DNA of 64,000 nt from Rhodococcus sp. P-2. Lineage in GTDB: Bacteria > Actinomycetota > Actinomycetes > Mycobacteriales > Mycobacteriaceae. The notes beneath the pieces were generated by a model that saw nothing but the letters and a program-made list of their open reading frames with translations, had not been told where the DNA came from and ran no database searches. The stretch lies in contig NZ_CP066779.1 in NCBI RefSeq assembly GCF_016598535.1, positions 124,001 to 188,000 of the forward strand, in the 5' to 3' direction. Positions 49,134 through 58,094 of this stretch are shown here, one piece after another (the first letter of the stretch is position 1; each line of letters starts with the position of its first letter). The position numbers and the translations under genes were made by a program.

Positions 49134-50171
49134 TCAGAAGTCGGCGGGAGCTTCGTCGGTTGCAGTGACGTCAGCACCGATACCGAGCTTTTCCTTGATC
49201 TTCTTCTCGATCTCGTCGCGGATATCGGTGTTCTCCAGCAAGAACTTACGAGCATTTTCCTTGCCCTGACCCAACTGGTCACCTTCGTAGGTGTACCAGG
49301 AGCCGGACTTGCGGATGAACCCGTGCTCGACACCCATGTCGATGAGCGAGCCTTCCTTACTGATGCCCTGGCCGTAGAGAATATCGAACTCGGCCTGCTT
49401 GAACGGCGGAGCGACCTTGTTCTTGACGACCTTGACGCGAGTGCGGTTACCGACTGCGTCGGTACCGTCCTTGAGGGTCTCGATGCGACGGATGTCGAGG
49501 CGGACCGAAGCGTAGAACTTCAGTGCCTTACCACCGGTGGTGGTTTCGGGAGAACCGAACATCACGCCGATCTTCTCGCGAAGCTGGTTGATGAAGATGA
49601 CGGTGGTGCCCGAGTTGTTCATGGCACCGGTGATCTTGCGCAGCGCCTGGCTCATCAGTCGAGCCTGCAGGCCGACGTGGCTGTCACCCATTTCGCCTTC
49701 GATCTCGGCGCGAGGAACAAGAGCGGCCACGGAGTCGATCACGACGATGTCGAGGGCGCCCGAACGGATCAGCATGTCTGTGATCTCGAGAGCCTGCTCA
49801 CCCGTATCGGGCTGCGAGACCAGAAGCGCGTCGGTATCGACACCCAGCTTGGCTGCGTAGTCGGGATCGAGTGCGTGCTCCGCGTCGATGAACGCCGCGA
49901 TGCCGCCGTTGGCCTGAGCATTGGCAACTGCGTGCAGTGCCACGGTGGTCTTACCCGAGGACTCCGGGCCGTAGATCTCGATGACGCGGCCACGCGGCAG
50001 TCCGCCGATACCCAGCGCGACGTCAAGCGCGATGGAACCGGTGGGAATGACGGCGATGGGCTGGCGGACACCCTCACCCAGGCGCATCACCGAACCCTTG
50101 CCGAAGTTCTTGTCGATCTGCGCCAACGCGAGGTCGAGTGCCTTGTCCCGATCAGGTGCCTGTGGTGCCAT
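49134..50171 (-). CDS. recA: Recombinase RecA
   Basis: RecA forms filaments on single-stranded DNA, drives recombination and triggers LexA cleavage. The 345-residue product has Walker [10 protein letters not shown], Walker [16 protein letters not shown]-binding loop 1 with [18 protein letters not shown] and loop 2 with [20 protein letters not shown]. There is no intein, unlike M. tuberculosis. The ATG at 50171 is preferred, with GGGG upstream; ATG 50183 is an alternative. A 270-base leader with repeats separates it from its SOS promoter. Confidence 0.97.
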
Positions 50172-50194
50172 CGTGATCCCCATCCTTGTTTCAG

Positions 50195-50248
50195 TCTTCA
50201 GTGCCTGCCTGAGCAGACTCCGTCTCTTCAGCGCCTGCCTGAGCCGAC
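50195..50248. repeat. 24-bp direct repeat, period 30, in recA leader
   Basis: Copies at 50195-50218 and 50225-50248 match at 22 of 24 positions (core GCCTGCCTGAGC). They end about 24 bases upstream of the recA start codon on the recA transcript, so they may shape the ribosome access region. Confidence 0.7.
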
Positions 50249-50322
50249 CCTGTTGGTGTGTTGCGATCAGAGTAGATCCGGCCACCGACAGACTTTTCGA
50301 TCTTGCTTTCGCGCTTGCCGAT

Positions 50323-50386
50323 CACCGCGTTCGTGAAACACCGCATTCGTGAAACACCGCATTTGTAGAACACCGCATTTGTAGAA
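50323..50386. repeat. Four 16-bp tandem repeats in recA leader
   Basis: Four 16-base units start at 50323, 50339, 50355 and 50371 (consensus CACCGCATT then CGTGAAA or TGTAGAA); a decayed fifth begins at 50387. Units 3 and 4 are identical. They lie between the SOS box and the second repeat pair, inside the untranslated leader. Confidence 0.8.
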
Positions 50387-50434
50387 CACCGAAAGTTCGC
50401 AGTTACGAAAAGAGCGTCACCACCGAACAGGTTC

Positions 50435-50463
50435 AGCATAGACGAACACGTGTTCGAACAGAA
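50435..50463 (-). promoter_or_regulatory. recA promoter with LexA box in spacer
   Basis: On the minus strand TTCTGT (50463-50458), a 17-base spacer and TATGCT (50440-50435) form a plausible promoter. The spacer contains the LexA box at 50442-50457: ACGAAC-ACGT-GTTCGA on plus, 11 of 12 consensus positions. LexA binding would block polymerase directly. Transcription would begin about 255 bases upstream of the recA start. Confidence 0.72.
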
Positions 50464-50491
50464 GACGAGAGACGTTCGACACGCCGAAGAA

Positions 50492-50686
50492 TCAGCGGCG
50501 GGCGGGGGGTACGTCGAACTCCACGCAGAGTGCGCGCCACACTTCGCGAGGCTCCCAGCCTGCTTCGACAGCCTCCGCGGCAGTCATTCCGTCGAGACTC
50601 TGGAGTACATGGTCGATCAGCATCGAGTCGCCTCGTACCTGCCCGAACTCTTCGCGCACCATTTCATGAAATTCGGTCAACCGCAC
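50492..50686 (-). CDS. DUF3046 family protein
   Basis: The 64-residue product matches DUF3046 (Rv2738c-like), a small actinobacterial protein that is found next to recA. Markers are RLTEFHEMVREEFG and WRALCVEFDVPPAR. The start is GTG at 50686 (MRLTEFHE when read as Met), with GGTGG upstream; GTG 50695 would add three residues. Its promoter lies upstream, toward the glycosyltransferase gene. Function unknown. Confidence 0.85.
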   Translation of the reverse strand: MRLTEFHEMVREEFGQVRGDSMLIDHVLQSLDGMTAAEAVEAGWEPREVWRALCVEFDVPPARR

Positions 50687-50738
50687 AGCCGCCACCGTAG
50701 TCCACAGAGCGGTGCACCTGCATTCAGGCGCACCATGC

Positions 50739-51902
50739 TCACGCCGTCACACCACCGTTGACCACCTGTCGGCACACCGCCACCGGATCGGTGACCTGCG
50801 ACGCAGTCGCGGCAGCAGACTTCGCAGCTTCCGCGAATCGTCTGTCGGAGAGCACCTGCAGTACGGCATCGCGAATCGACTGGGCATCTGCGGGCCGCAC
50901 GATCACCGACGTCCCTGCCCGGGCAGCGCGATTGGCCAACTCCCACTGGTCCCCGCCCCCGGGAACGACGACCGTCGGCACGCCGGCCAGCAAGGCTTTC
51001 GCCAACATGCCGTGCCCGCCGCCGCACACCAATACCGACGCGTCGCGCAGCATCGCGTCCTGGCGTCCGAGACCTGCACGAACCCAATCGGGATGCTCGC
51101 CTTCTGCTCCGTCGAGCATCGACGCGATCAGCCTGACACCGGCGCCGCCGAGTCCTTCGACCGTGCCCTCGAACATTCCCACTGCCCCGGTGTGCGCCGT
51201 GGACGGCGCCACCATGACCAGCGGCTCGTCACCTGGCGGTGGATCCAGAATGACCTCGGTCGGCTCCCAGAGAAGCGGGCCGACGACGTGTGCGTGCTCC
51301 GGCCAGTCGGGGCGAGGCACTTCCAGTGCCGGAAGTGTTGCGATCAGCCGGGCTTGCGGACCGGGATCGAGAGCGGGCAACCCGACACCGACGCGAGCCT
51401 GGGAGCGCTGGGCCAACCCTTGCTTGATCGAACGTCCGGTCGCTGCGCGCATCAGGGTATCGCGGAGTCGACCACGAATTCCGACGCCTGGCGCGAGCCC
51501 GCTGCCGATCGGCGGCAGACCGCGCGAGGGTGAGTACAGCGGGTGAGGCGAGAGTTCCACCCACGGGATGCCGAGTCGTTCGGCGGCCAATCCGCCTCCG
51601 GCAGTGAGGATGTCGGAGACGACGAGATCCGGGGAGACGGATTTCAGGTCGGGAAGCAGTTCGGTGGAAATATAGGCGGCGCGCGAATGAATCCGAGCGC
51701 CTGCATCAAGATCGTCGTCTCCCGGCCGCGGAGCCAAGCCCTTGAGCGGCTCGGCTTCCACGCCGGCAGCTCGCGCTGCCTCGACCCACCGGGTCCCTGT
51801 GTACAGGATCGGTTCGTCGCCGGCCTGGATCAACGCCAGCGACAACGCTATTGCGGGAAAAGCATGACCCGGGTCCGGCCCGGCAACAACGGCTACACGC
51901 AC
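50739..51902 (-). CDS. UGT/MGT-type glycosyltransferase (Rv2739c-like)
   Basis: The 387-residue protein is a GT-B glycosyltransferase related to macrolide and UDP glycosyltransferases. The N-terminal acceptor domain begins VAVVAGPDPGHAFPAIALS, and the C-terminal donor domain has VCGGGHGMLAKALLAGVPTVVVPGGGDQWELANR, the donor-binding signature with HG and the final acidic/Gln pair. GTG at 51902 is the start. The equivalent in mycobacteria, Rv2739c, holds the same place near recA. The acceptor is unknown. Confidence 0.85.
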   Translation of the reverse strand: MRVAVVAGPDPGHAFPAIALSLALIQAGDEPILYTGTRWVEAARAAGVEAEPLKGLAPRPGDDDLDAGARIHSRAAYISTELLPDLKSVSPDLVVSDILTAGGGLAAERLGIPWVELSPHPLYSPSRGLPPIGSGLAPGVGIRGRLRDTLMRAATGRSIKQGLAQRSQARVGVGLPALDPGPQARLIATLPALEVPRPDWPEHAHVVGPLLWEPTEVILDPPPGDEPLVMVAPSTAHTGAVGMFEGTVEGLGGAGVRLIASMLDGAEGEHPDWVRAGLGRQDAMLRDASVLVCGGGHGMLAKALLAGVPTVVVPGGGDQWELANRAARAGTSVIVRPADAQSIRDAVLQVLSDRRFAEAAKSAAATASQVTDPVAVCRQVVNGGVTA

Positions 51903-51914
51903 CGGATCAGAGTG

Positions 51915-53450
51915 TCACACCGAGTGAAAGGCCTGTTCCGCCGCACCCAGTGCGCGTTCGCGATCCGAAGCCACCAATCCGATCCTCGTCCTGCGATCAA
52001 GGACGTCGTCGACATCGAGGGCGCCTTCATGCGATACCGCGAAATCGAACTCTGCACCGCAGATCTCCAAGTCCGCAACCGACCGGAGTCGATCGCTGCT
52101 CGCCGCGGCCACGACCTCAGCCTCGGTGCCGTATCGCGCCACCAATGACGCGGGTGCCTTGATCTTTTTCAATTCAGCCGGTGATGCAGCGCCTACCAGC
52201 GGCAACGCGCGTGTCCGACACGCTCCGGCGCTCAGCGACCCGACCTCGACCGCGGCGTCGACGGCGTCTTCGGCCATCTTGCGGTACGTCGTGAGTTTTC
52301 CGCCCACTACCGTGACCAAGCCCGAGTCCGAACGGACTACAGCGTGATTGCGAGAGAGGTCGGCCGTCGAGCTTTCACCGGTGTCCAACAGCGGACGCAG
52401 ACCCGCAAAGGTCCCCAGGACGTCCTCACGGGTCAGAGGAACTTCCAACGCCGTGTTCACGGTGTCGAGAAGGAAGTCGATCTCGTCCTCGGACGCCGTC
52501 GGCACGTCTGGCACCGGTCCCGGCGCTGCTTCGTCGGTCAACCCGAGGTAGATCCGGCCGAGCTGCGCGGGCAGGGCGAAGACGAAGCGGTTGGTCTCGC
52601 CGGGAATCGGCACGGTCAGTGCTGCCGTGGGGTTCCCCAATCGCGCGGCATCGAGCACCAGGTGCGTCCCGCGGCTGGGGCGCAGGGTGATGCTGGAGTC
52701 GACCTGATCAGCCCAGACACCGGTCGCATTGACCACGACGCGGGCACGCATCAAGAACTCGGACCCGGTCAACTCGTCGCGCAAGGTGGCCGACGTTCCG
52801 GATACGTCGTATGCACCGACGCGGGTCAGGATTCGCGCGCCGTATGACGCTGCGGTTCGGGCGATGCCGACGACGAGGCGGGCGTCGTCGATGAGCTGCC
52901 CGTCGAACGCGGTCAAGGCGCCACGTAAGTTCTCCCGCTTGACCGCGGGAGCTAATTCGCGCGCTCGAGCAGCGCTGACCGTCCGTGATCGGGGTAGAAC
53001 CGACGCTGGGGTTCGCGCCGACATGCGCAGAGCGTCACCAGCCAGGAAACCGGTACGCACCAGGGCCTTCCCGAAAAACGATGTTTCGGGCAACAGCGGT
53101 ACGAGTTGAGGCATGGCGCGAACGAGATGCGGCGCGGTGCGCGTCATGAGAATGCCGCGCTCGACCGCACTTTCACGCGCTATACCGACATTGCCGGAGG
53201 CGAGGTACCGAAGGCCGCCGTGTGCCAGTTTCGAACTCCAGCGGCTGGTGCCGAATGCGAGGTCGTGCTTTTCGACCAGCGCAACACTGAGCCCTCGAGT
53301 CACGGCGTCGAGAGCGACACCGACACCGGTGATTCCGCCGCCGATAACCAGGACGTCAACCGAATCGCCGTTCGCGAACTGCTCGAGTTCACGAGTACGC
53401 CGCTGTGCGTTGAGAGCTGAATCGCCGCCTGCCGAATCCCGAAGGTCCAC
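51915..53450 (-). CDS. glpD: Glycerol-3-phosphate dehydrogenase GlpD
   Basis: This membrane-associated flavoenzyme oxidises glycerol 3-phosphate to dihydroxyacetone phosphate and feeds electrons to quinone. The 511-residue product has the FAD dinucleotide motif VLVIGGGITGVGVALDA, SRWSSKLAHGGLRYL and VVNATGVWAD, and a C-terminal GlpD cap region. The start is GTG at 53450, 2 bases after the TetR stop, so regulator and enzyme form one operon. No glpK or glpF lies nearby. Confidence 0.92.
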   Translation of the reverse strand: MDLRDSAGGDSALNAQRRTRELEQFANGDSVDVLVIGGGITGVGVALDAVTRGLSVALVEKHDLAFGTSRWSSKLAHGGLRYLASGNVGIARESAVERGILMTRTAPHLVRAMPQLVPLLPETSFFGKALVRTGFLAGDALRMSARTPASVLPRSRTVSAARARELAPAVKRENLRGALTAFDGQLIDDARLVVGIARTAASYGARILTRVGAYDVSGTSATLRDELTGSEFLMRARVVVNATGVWADQVDSSITLRPSRGTHLVLDAARLGNPTAALTVPIPGETNRFVFALPAQLGRIYLGLTDEAAPGPVPDVPTASEDEIDFLLDTVNTALEVPLTREDVLGTFAGLRPLLDTGESSTADLSRNHAVVRSDSGLVTVVGGKLTTYRKMAEDAVDAAVEVGSLSAGACRTRALPLVGAASPAELKKIKAPASLVARYGTEAEVVAAASSDRLRSVADLEICGAEFDFAVSHEGALDVDDVLDRRTRIGLVASDRERALGAAEQAFHSV

Positions 53451-53452
53451 AG

Positions 53453-54091
53453 CTATTCTCCCGAATTCTTTGCAGGTGCCAGATACGCAGCGACCGCATG
53501 TCGAAGTTGCTCGACCGACGCGTCGGCCGAAAGTTCCGGCTCGAGAGTCGGTGCGGAGATGACGACGGACTGAGCCATCAGTAGAACCATCGCCGCAATC
53601 TCGTTGACGCTTCCCTCGCGAATCGAACCGTCTTGTTGACCGGCAGCCACGACGGAAGTGATCAGTTCGAGAATCGACTTCTGGCTCGCGCCGAGTCGGT
53701 CCACGATGTAGGTGGTGAGCAACTCTTGATCGGCGTGGCGAATCTTCACGAAGAGCGGATGATCGCGAATCTGGCCGACGACGTCACCGATAGCTTCCAC
53801 GAGCAATGTGCCCGCAGACCCGGTGAACGCCACCTCTGGCAGCACTGATCGAATCTCCCGGGTGAGCAGATCCGCGACGACGGCTCGTGTGTCCGGCCAT
53901 CGCCGGTAGACCGTCGGTCGGCTCACGCCGGCTCGACGGGAGATCTCCGCAAGTGTGGTTCGTTGCATTCCGAAATCGAGGACACACGACCTTGCTGCGT
54001 CGAGAATCACGTCGTCGATCTCGCGGCTGGGGATGCGCTGACCATCTGCCTTGCGAGGGGCAAGTGAGTCATCTGCGTTACGGATTACCAT
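53453..54091 (-). CDS. TetR family regulator of glpD operon
   Basis: The 212-residue protein has an N-terminal TetR helix-turn-helix (about 27-70, RTTLAEISRRAGVSRPTVYRRW) and an all-helical ligand domain. It is upstream of glpD by 2 bases and likely controls it, perhaps responding to a lipid or glycerol-related ligand. The ATG at 54091 has no clear ribosome binding site and may be leaderless. A palindrome lies directly upstream. Confidence 0.86.
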   Translation of the reverse strand: MVIRNADDSLAPRKADGQRIPSREIDDVILDAARSCVLDFGMQRTTLAEISRRAGVSRPTVYRRWPDTRAVVADLLTREIRSVLPEVAFTGSAGTLLVEAIGDVVGQIRDHPLFVKIRHADQELLTTYIVDRLGASQKSILELITSVVAAGQQDGSIREGSVNEIAAMVLLMAQSVVISAPTLEPELSADASVEQLRHAVAAYLAPAKNSGE

Positions 54092-54093
54092 CG

Positions 54094-54104
54094 TGTGTAA
54101 CACA
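54094..54104. promoter_or_regulatory. Palindrome before TetR gene, candidate operator
   Basis: TGTGT-A-ACACA begins 3 bases upstream of the TetR ATG. TetR regulators usually bind such palindromes at their own promoter. Confidence 0.45.
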
Positions 54105-54164
54105 ATACCGGACAAGTCACCGGTAATCCCGTCGGGACTTGCGAGTTCTCTCGCTCAGCGATCA

Positions 54165-54878
54165 TCAGAAATAGTACAACTCGAAACCAACTGCGCGCTC
54201 TGCGTCGAAACCGGGCTTCGGTCCGCTGACCATGTCGATCTGTGCGCGCGCCTGTTCCCGGATCGGCGTGGAACTCAACGCCGCCAGATATCGCGCATGT
54301 TCTGCGAGCGAATCCACGGCGCGATCGACCGTCGACGTCACGTCGACGCAGTGTGTGGGAGTCATCGTGTTGACCGCAACCCACCGCACACCGGACCACG
54401 GCGCCAGTCCCTGAGCCGTCAATGACGGAAAGATCCATTCGTTCGCCGCATCAGCGGTCGCGTCCAGGACGCCGATCCCGAGTGCTCGGTGATCCGCGCT
54501 GTTGAGGTAGCCAGGTCCCCAGGTGTGGGAGAAGTTCATCGTCACCACCAATTCCGGGCGGTGGCGACGAATTGCCGCGGCGAGAGTCGAGCGCAACTCC
54601 AAGCCTTCCACGAGACGACCGTCGGGTAGATCGAGGAACTCCACCTCACTGACACCGACGATCGCGGCCGAGCGACGCTCTTCTTCCTCGCGGACCGGGC
54701 CGGACTCCTCGGGCGACAGACCGGCGATTCCGGCCTCACCGCGCGTGGCCAGGACGTATCGCACGTCTTTACCGCGATCGGTCCACTGCGCCACTGCTGC
54801 GGCTGCGCCGTATTCGATGTCGTCGGGATGCGCCACGATGACAATCGCGCGCTGCCAGTCCTCGGGGAAGTTTTCCAT
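54165..54878 (-). CDS. PIG-L family deacetylase
   Basis: The 237-residue protein belongs to the LmbE/PIG-L zinc deacetylases. The AHPDD motif is at residues 16-20 with the paired Glu22, and a second metal His is in SADHRALG. Members include MshB and Mca of mycothiol metabolism and GlcNAc-PI deacetylases. The sequence is shorter than MshB or Mca and the substrate cannot be fixed. It precedes the TetR gene and may respond to the same signals, but 73 bases separate them. Confidence 0.85.
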   Translation of the reverse strand: MENFPEDWQRAIVIVAHPDDIEYGAAAAVAQWTDRGKDVRYVLATRGEAGIAGLSPEESGPVREEEERRSAAIVGVSEVEFLDLPDGRLVEGLELRSTLAAAIRRHRPELVVTMNFSHTWGPGYLNSADHRALGIGVLDATADAANEWIFPSLTAQGLAPWSGVRWVAVNTMTPTHCVDVTSTVDRAVDSLAEHARYLAALSSTPIREQARAQIDMVSGPKPGFDAERAVGFELYYF

Positions 54879-54895
54879 AGGGCAGATCTTGCCCG

Positions 54896-55072
54896 TCAGA
54901 ACCGCGAAGCGTGGGAATTGTCGTCACTTCCCGACATCGCCTTCACCAGGAAGTAGATTCCGAAACCGACAGCGCCGACCACCAGGACCCAGAAAAGCCC
55001 CTTGATCAGCGCACCGACCACCGCAAGTGCGACCCACACCAGTACGACGGCCAAAACGATCTTCCAAAACAT
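54896..55072 (-). CDS. Small membrane protein
   Basis: The 58-residue product is mostly two hydrophobic segments (FWKIVLAVVLVWVALAVVGAL and FWVLVVGAVGFGIYFLV) with a short polar tail (SGSDDNSHASRF). GGAGG lies 5 bases before the ATG at 55072. No family assigned. It is 17 bases upstream of the PIG-L gene on the same strand, so it may share its transcript. Confidence 0.75.
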   Translation of the reverse strand: MFWKIVLAVVLVWVALAVVGALIKGLFWVLVVGAVGFGIYFLVKAMSGSDDNSHASRF

Positions 55073-55309
55073 GCTTACCTCCAACGTGCCGTTGAATAAT
55101 CAGTCGAATCGGACAGGTGCTGCGTCGTCCGTAGAACCAGCCTGACAGGTCTGGCGTGACAAAGCAGCAGCTCAGCGGCAAGTTCAGGTAAAGATCAGGG
55201 TTCACCCCGAGACCGGCCCTCACGCAGGTCAGGTGTCCAACCCATCGGAGCTTGCTCCTGGCGTAAACTCGCGAAGTTCCATCCCGTACGCCGAAGGAGC
55301 ACGTCCGCA

Positions 55310-55906
55310 GTGTCTACGACCCGTTTCCCCGCTCGCGATCTCGCGCATGTAGCCGTCTTCGCCGCACTCATCATCGCGCTGGGCCTTCCCGGGTCGATCA
55401 ACATCGGTATCTCCGGTGTACCCATCACGCTTCAGTCCATGGGCGTCATGATGGCCGGCGCTCTGCTCGGACCGCGCAAGGGTGTTCTCGCAGTCTTGAC
55501 GGTCATCGCCCTGGGATTGGTCGGATTGCCCGTCCTTGCCGGCGGTCGCACCGCACTCGTGTCTCTCTCGAGCCCGACGGCCGGATTCCTCATCGGTTGG
55601 ATCCCGACGGCGTTCGTCATCGGATGGCTGACTGCCAAGATGCTGCCCAAGTACCGGATCATCGCAGGCATCGGCATCAACCTTCTCGGCGGCGTCGTCG
55701 TTCTCTACGCGTTCGGCATCGTCGGAATGATGGTCCGCGGACACATGAGCTTCGTCGCCGCCTGGTCTGCCAACGCCGCCTTCATCCCGCTCGACGCCGC
55801 CAAAGCGGTCGTCACTGCGTTGGTCGCGTCCCAGGTTCATCGGGCATACCCGGCACTACTGCGCGACTCGGTGATCTCGTCGAACAAGACCGTGGTGGCG
55901 AACTAA
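55310..55906 (+). CDS. bioY: Biotin transporter substrate-binding protein BioY
   Basis: BioY is the membrane S-component of the ECF biotin importer. The 198-residue protein has six helices and the conserved ALIIALGLPGSINI and PITLQSMGVMMAGALLG blocks. It starts at GTG 55310 and is followed 6 bases later by the ECF ATPase. The three genes form the complete bioYMN system found in corynebacteria; no biotin synthesis genes appear in the window. Confidence 0.93.
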   Translation: MSTTRFPARDLAHVAVFAALIIALGLPGSINIGISGVPITLQSMGVMMAGALLGPRKGVLAVLTVIALGLVGLPVLAGGRTALVSLSSPTAGFLIGWIPTAFVIGWLTAKMLPKYRIIAGIGINLLGGVVVLYAFGIVGMMVRGHMSFVAAWSANAAFIPLDAAKAVVTALVASQVHRAYPALLRDSVISSNKTVVAN

Positions 55907-55912
55907 TCTCCG

Positions 55913-56593
55913 ATGAGTGAGATCGTCTTCGAGAACGTCGGACACCGCTTCGGTGAGCGAACGGTCCTGCAGCAGATAAATCTGCGTCTGAGCGAGCAGC
56001 GAATCGGGATCGTGGGTGCAAACGGAAGCGGCAAGTCGACCCTCGCTCGCATGATCAACGGACTGGTCGTTCCGACGGAAGGACACGTCCACGTCAACGG
56101 CTTGGACACGGCGAAGAAGGGCCGCGACGTACGCAAGCAGGTCGGATTCGTCTTCACCGATCCCAACCACCAGATCGTGATGCCGACGGTTGCCGAGGAC
56201 ATCGAATTCTCGCTCCGCCGTAGCGGATCGGGCAAAACCGAGCGCGCCGCAAAGGTGGCCTCGGTGCTCGAACGCTACGGCCTCGCCGGGCACGCCGACC
56301 ATCCCACCCACCAGCTTTCGGGCGGGCAGAAACAGCTTCTCGCGCTCGCGGCCGTCATGGTGACGGAACCGACCGTACTGGTCGCCGACGAACCCACCAC
56401 GCTCCTCGACCTTCGCAACTCTCGGCTGATCAGCTCGGTATTCGAGTCTCTCGATCAGCAACTGATCGTCGTGACCCACCAACTCGATCTCCTCGAATCC
56501 TTCGAACGGGTGTTGGTTGTCGACCAAGGCCGCATCGTCGCGGACGGCTCCCCCGCCGACTCCATCGATCACTACCGGTCGTTGGTCTCGTGA
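55913..56593 (+). CDS. bioM: Biotin ECF transporter ATPase BioM
   Basis: The 226-residue ATPase has Walker A GANGSGKSTL, signature QLSGGQKQLLALA, Walker B VLVADEPTTLLDL and switch His in VTHQLDL. It couples ATP hydrolysis to biotin uptake by BioY/BioN. The stop overlaps the bioN start (GTGA). Confidence 0.92.
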   Translation: MSEIVFENVGHRFGERTVLQQINLRLSEQRIGIVGANGSGKSTLARMINGLVVPTEGHVHVNGLDTAKKGRDVRKQVGFVFTDPNHQIVMPTVAEDIEFSLRRSGSGKTERAAKVASVLERYGLAGHADHPTHQLSGGQKQLLALAAVMVTEPTVLVADEPTTLLDLRNSRLISSVFESLDQQLIVVTHQLDLLESFERVLVVDQGRIVADGSPADSIDHYRSLVS

Positions 56594-57195
56594 CCACCCT
56601 CGGCGTCTACCGCCCGGGCACGTCACTGCTGCACCGGATGCCGACGGGGATCAAGCTCGTCGCCTTGATCGCGGCGATCCTCGCAGTCTCGATCTTCGTG
56701 CGTGAGCCCTGGCAGCTGGCAGCTCCTGCGATCGTCGTTGTTGCGCTGTACGTGATTGCGCGCATTCCTCCGATGACGGCACTCCGGCAACTGCGTCCGG
56801 CACTGTGGATGTTGCTCTTCATCGGGGCATTCCAGCTGGTGGTCGCGGGATGGCAGCGAGCGGCCGTCGTTTGCGGCGTTCTGATCATTTCGATCGCCTT
56901 CGCGGCGATCATGGGTCTGACCACACGGATCTCCGAGATGCTCGACGCGATCACCAGATTCCTGACGCCCTTGCGACGCTTCGGCGTCAATCCCGAACGG
57001 ATCGCCCTGCTCCTCGCAATGACGATCCGGTGCATCCCGCTCATGTTCGAAGTCATCACGCAGGTGTCCGAGGCACGCAAGGCGCGTGGACTCGGCTTCT
57101 CGCTACGTTCTTTCGCCGTGCCGGTCATCGTCGGCACGCTGATGACCGCGGATGCGATGGGTGAGGCGTTGGCAGCCCGCGGCGCCGACGACTGA
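56590..57195 (+). CDS. bioN: Biotin ECF transporter transmembrane protein BioN
   Basis: The 201-residue EcfT protein has four to five membrane helices and two Ala-Arg-Gly coupling motifs, in EARKARGLGF and ALAARGADD, that dock on the ATPases. The GTG start overlaps bioM by 4 bases. It is convergent with the pspM-like gene with 22 bases between stops. Confidence 0.92.
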   Translation: MTTLGVYRPGTSLLHRMPTGIKLVALIAAILAVSIFVREPWQLAAPAIVVVALYVIARIPPMTALRQLRPALWMLLFIGAFQLVVAGWQRAAVVCGVLIISIAFAAIMGLTTRISEMLDAITRFLTPLRRFGVNPERIALLLAMTIRCIPLMFEVITQVSEARKARGLGFSLRSFAVPVIVGTLMTADAMGEALAARGADD

Positions 57196-57217
57196 GCGCC
57201 GATCAGACCGAGAACTG

Positions 57218-58063
57218 TCAGTTGTACTTGCGGGTGATGTCGTCCACCTCGCCGATGGCGTCGGCAAGCGCCGAGAGTCGCTCGGCGGCTGCGTGCAACG
57301 CCGAGAGTTCTCGATTGAACCCCACCAGTGCCGAAGGGCTGTGGGGCGCGGTCAATGCGGCGGCCGAGGTCACCAGATCCTCGTACTGATCCAACCCCGA
57401 CTGCAATTCACGTACGGCGCTGTCGATAGTGGGATCGAGAGGTTCGGTCACCTTGGGTGTTGCGGCAACCGCGCGTTCCATCGCGACCACGTCCGCGGAC
57501 ACCGCGAACATCGCTCTCAATGCCGAATCAGCGGTGACGGTGATTTCGTCCAACTCGCCGGGGTCGATGGTGTCGGCACGCCTGAGCACACTCAAGATCT
57601 CGAACAGCGAAGTCTCGGCGCCGATCAGGCGAGACATCGGGATGAACGCGCGAGACGACGACGGTGGCAACCGCCGGCGAATCGGCGCGGACGGCGGTGG
57701 GCCGGAACTCATCGAACGGTAACGGCCGACCGCGATGACGGCGGGAACCGCGAACAGTGCCGCTCCCCCGCCTGCCACGACCACCGACCACTCTGGAGCG
57801 GACGCTACTGCGAGGCCGGCAGTGCCGACCACGGATCCGCCTGACATGAAACCCCAACGCTGCGCTCGTCGACGCGCTCGGGCACGCTTGCGCTCGAATT
57901 TGGCGCGCGGGTCCTGCCACCGCCGTGCTGCATCCGCCGCAGACAGACCGACCTCGCGCAATGTGTCCGCGGTGCGTCCCAATGCTCCGAAAGCGCCGGA
58001 TACGGAAACGGGAACGGCCGACCGGGGCTCACGCCCAGATCGACCGTCTCGTGAAGAAAACAT
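57218..58063 (-). CDS. PspM-like membrane protein (Rv2743c-like)
   Basis: The 281-residue protein has a basic N-terminal region (KFERKRARARRRAQRW), two hydrophobic segments (GSVVGTAGLAVASA and SVVVAGGGAALFAVPAVIAV) and a helical C-terminal domain. It corresponds to Rv2743c, the membrane partner of PspA in the mycobacterial Psp system. It lies 31 bases after pspA in the same transcript. No fourth gene equivalent to Rv2742c (PspN) follows, as bioN is convergent. Confidence 0.8.
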   Translation of the reverse strand: MFSSRDGRSGREPRSAVPVSVSGAFGALGRTADTLREVGLSAADAARRWQDPRAKFERKRARARRRAQRWGFMSGGSVVGTAGLAVASAPEWSVVVAGGGAALFAVPAVIAVGRYRSMSSGPPPSAPIRRRLPPSSSRAFIPMSRLIGAETSLFEILSVLRRADTIDPGELDEITVTADSALRAMFAVSADVVAMERAVAATPKVTEPLDPTIDSAVRELQSGLDQYEDLVTSAAALTAPHSPSALVGFNRELSALHAAAERLSALADAIGEVDDITRKYN

Positions 58064-58094
58064 CAGAGCATCACTGCCGACATCGAGGATTCGG

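Larger units (their letters stand above)
50172..50491. other. recA upstream region, 320 bases
   Basis: This stretch holds the recA leader, its repeats and the SOS promoter. An 82-codon minus-strand frame (50439 to 50191) runs through the repeats, but its ATG lies inside the proposed -10 element and has no ribosome binding site, so it is not called as a gene. Confidence 0.6.

Noticed and set aside
50191-50439. 82-codon frame in the recA leader
   Set aside because: Its ATG is inside the proposed -10 element, it has no ribosome binding site and it consists largely of repeats.
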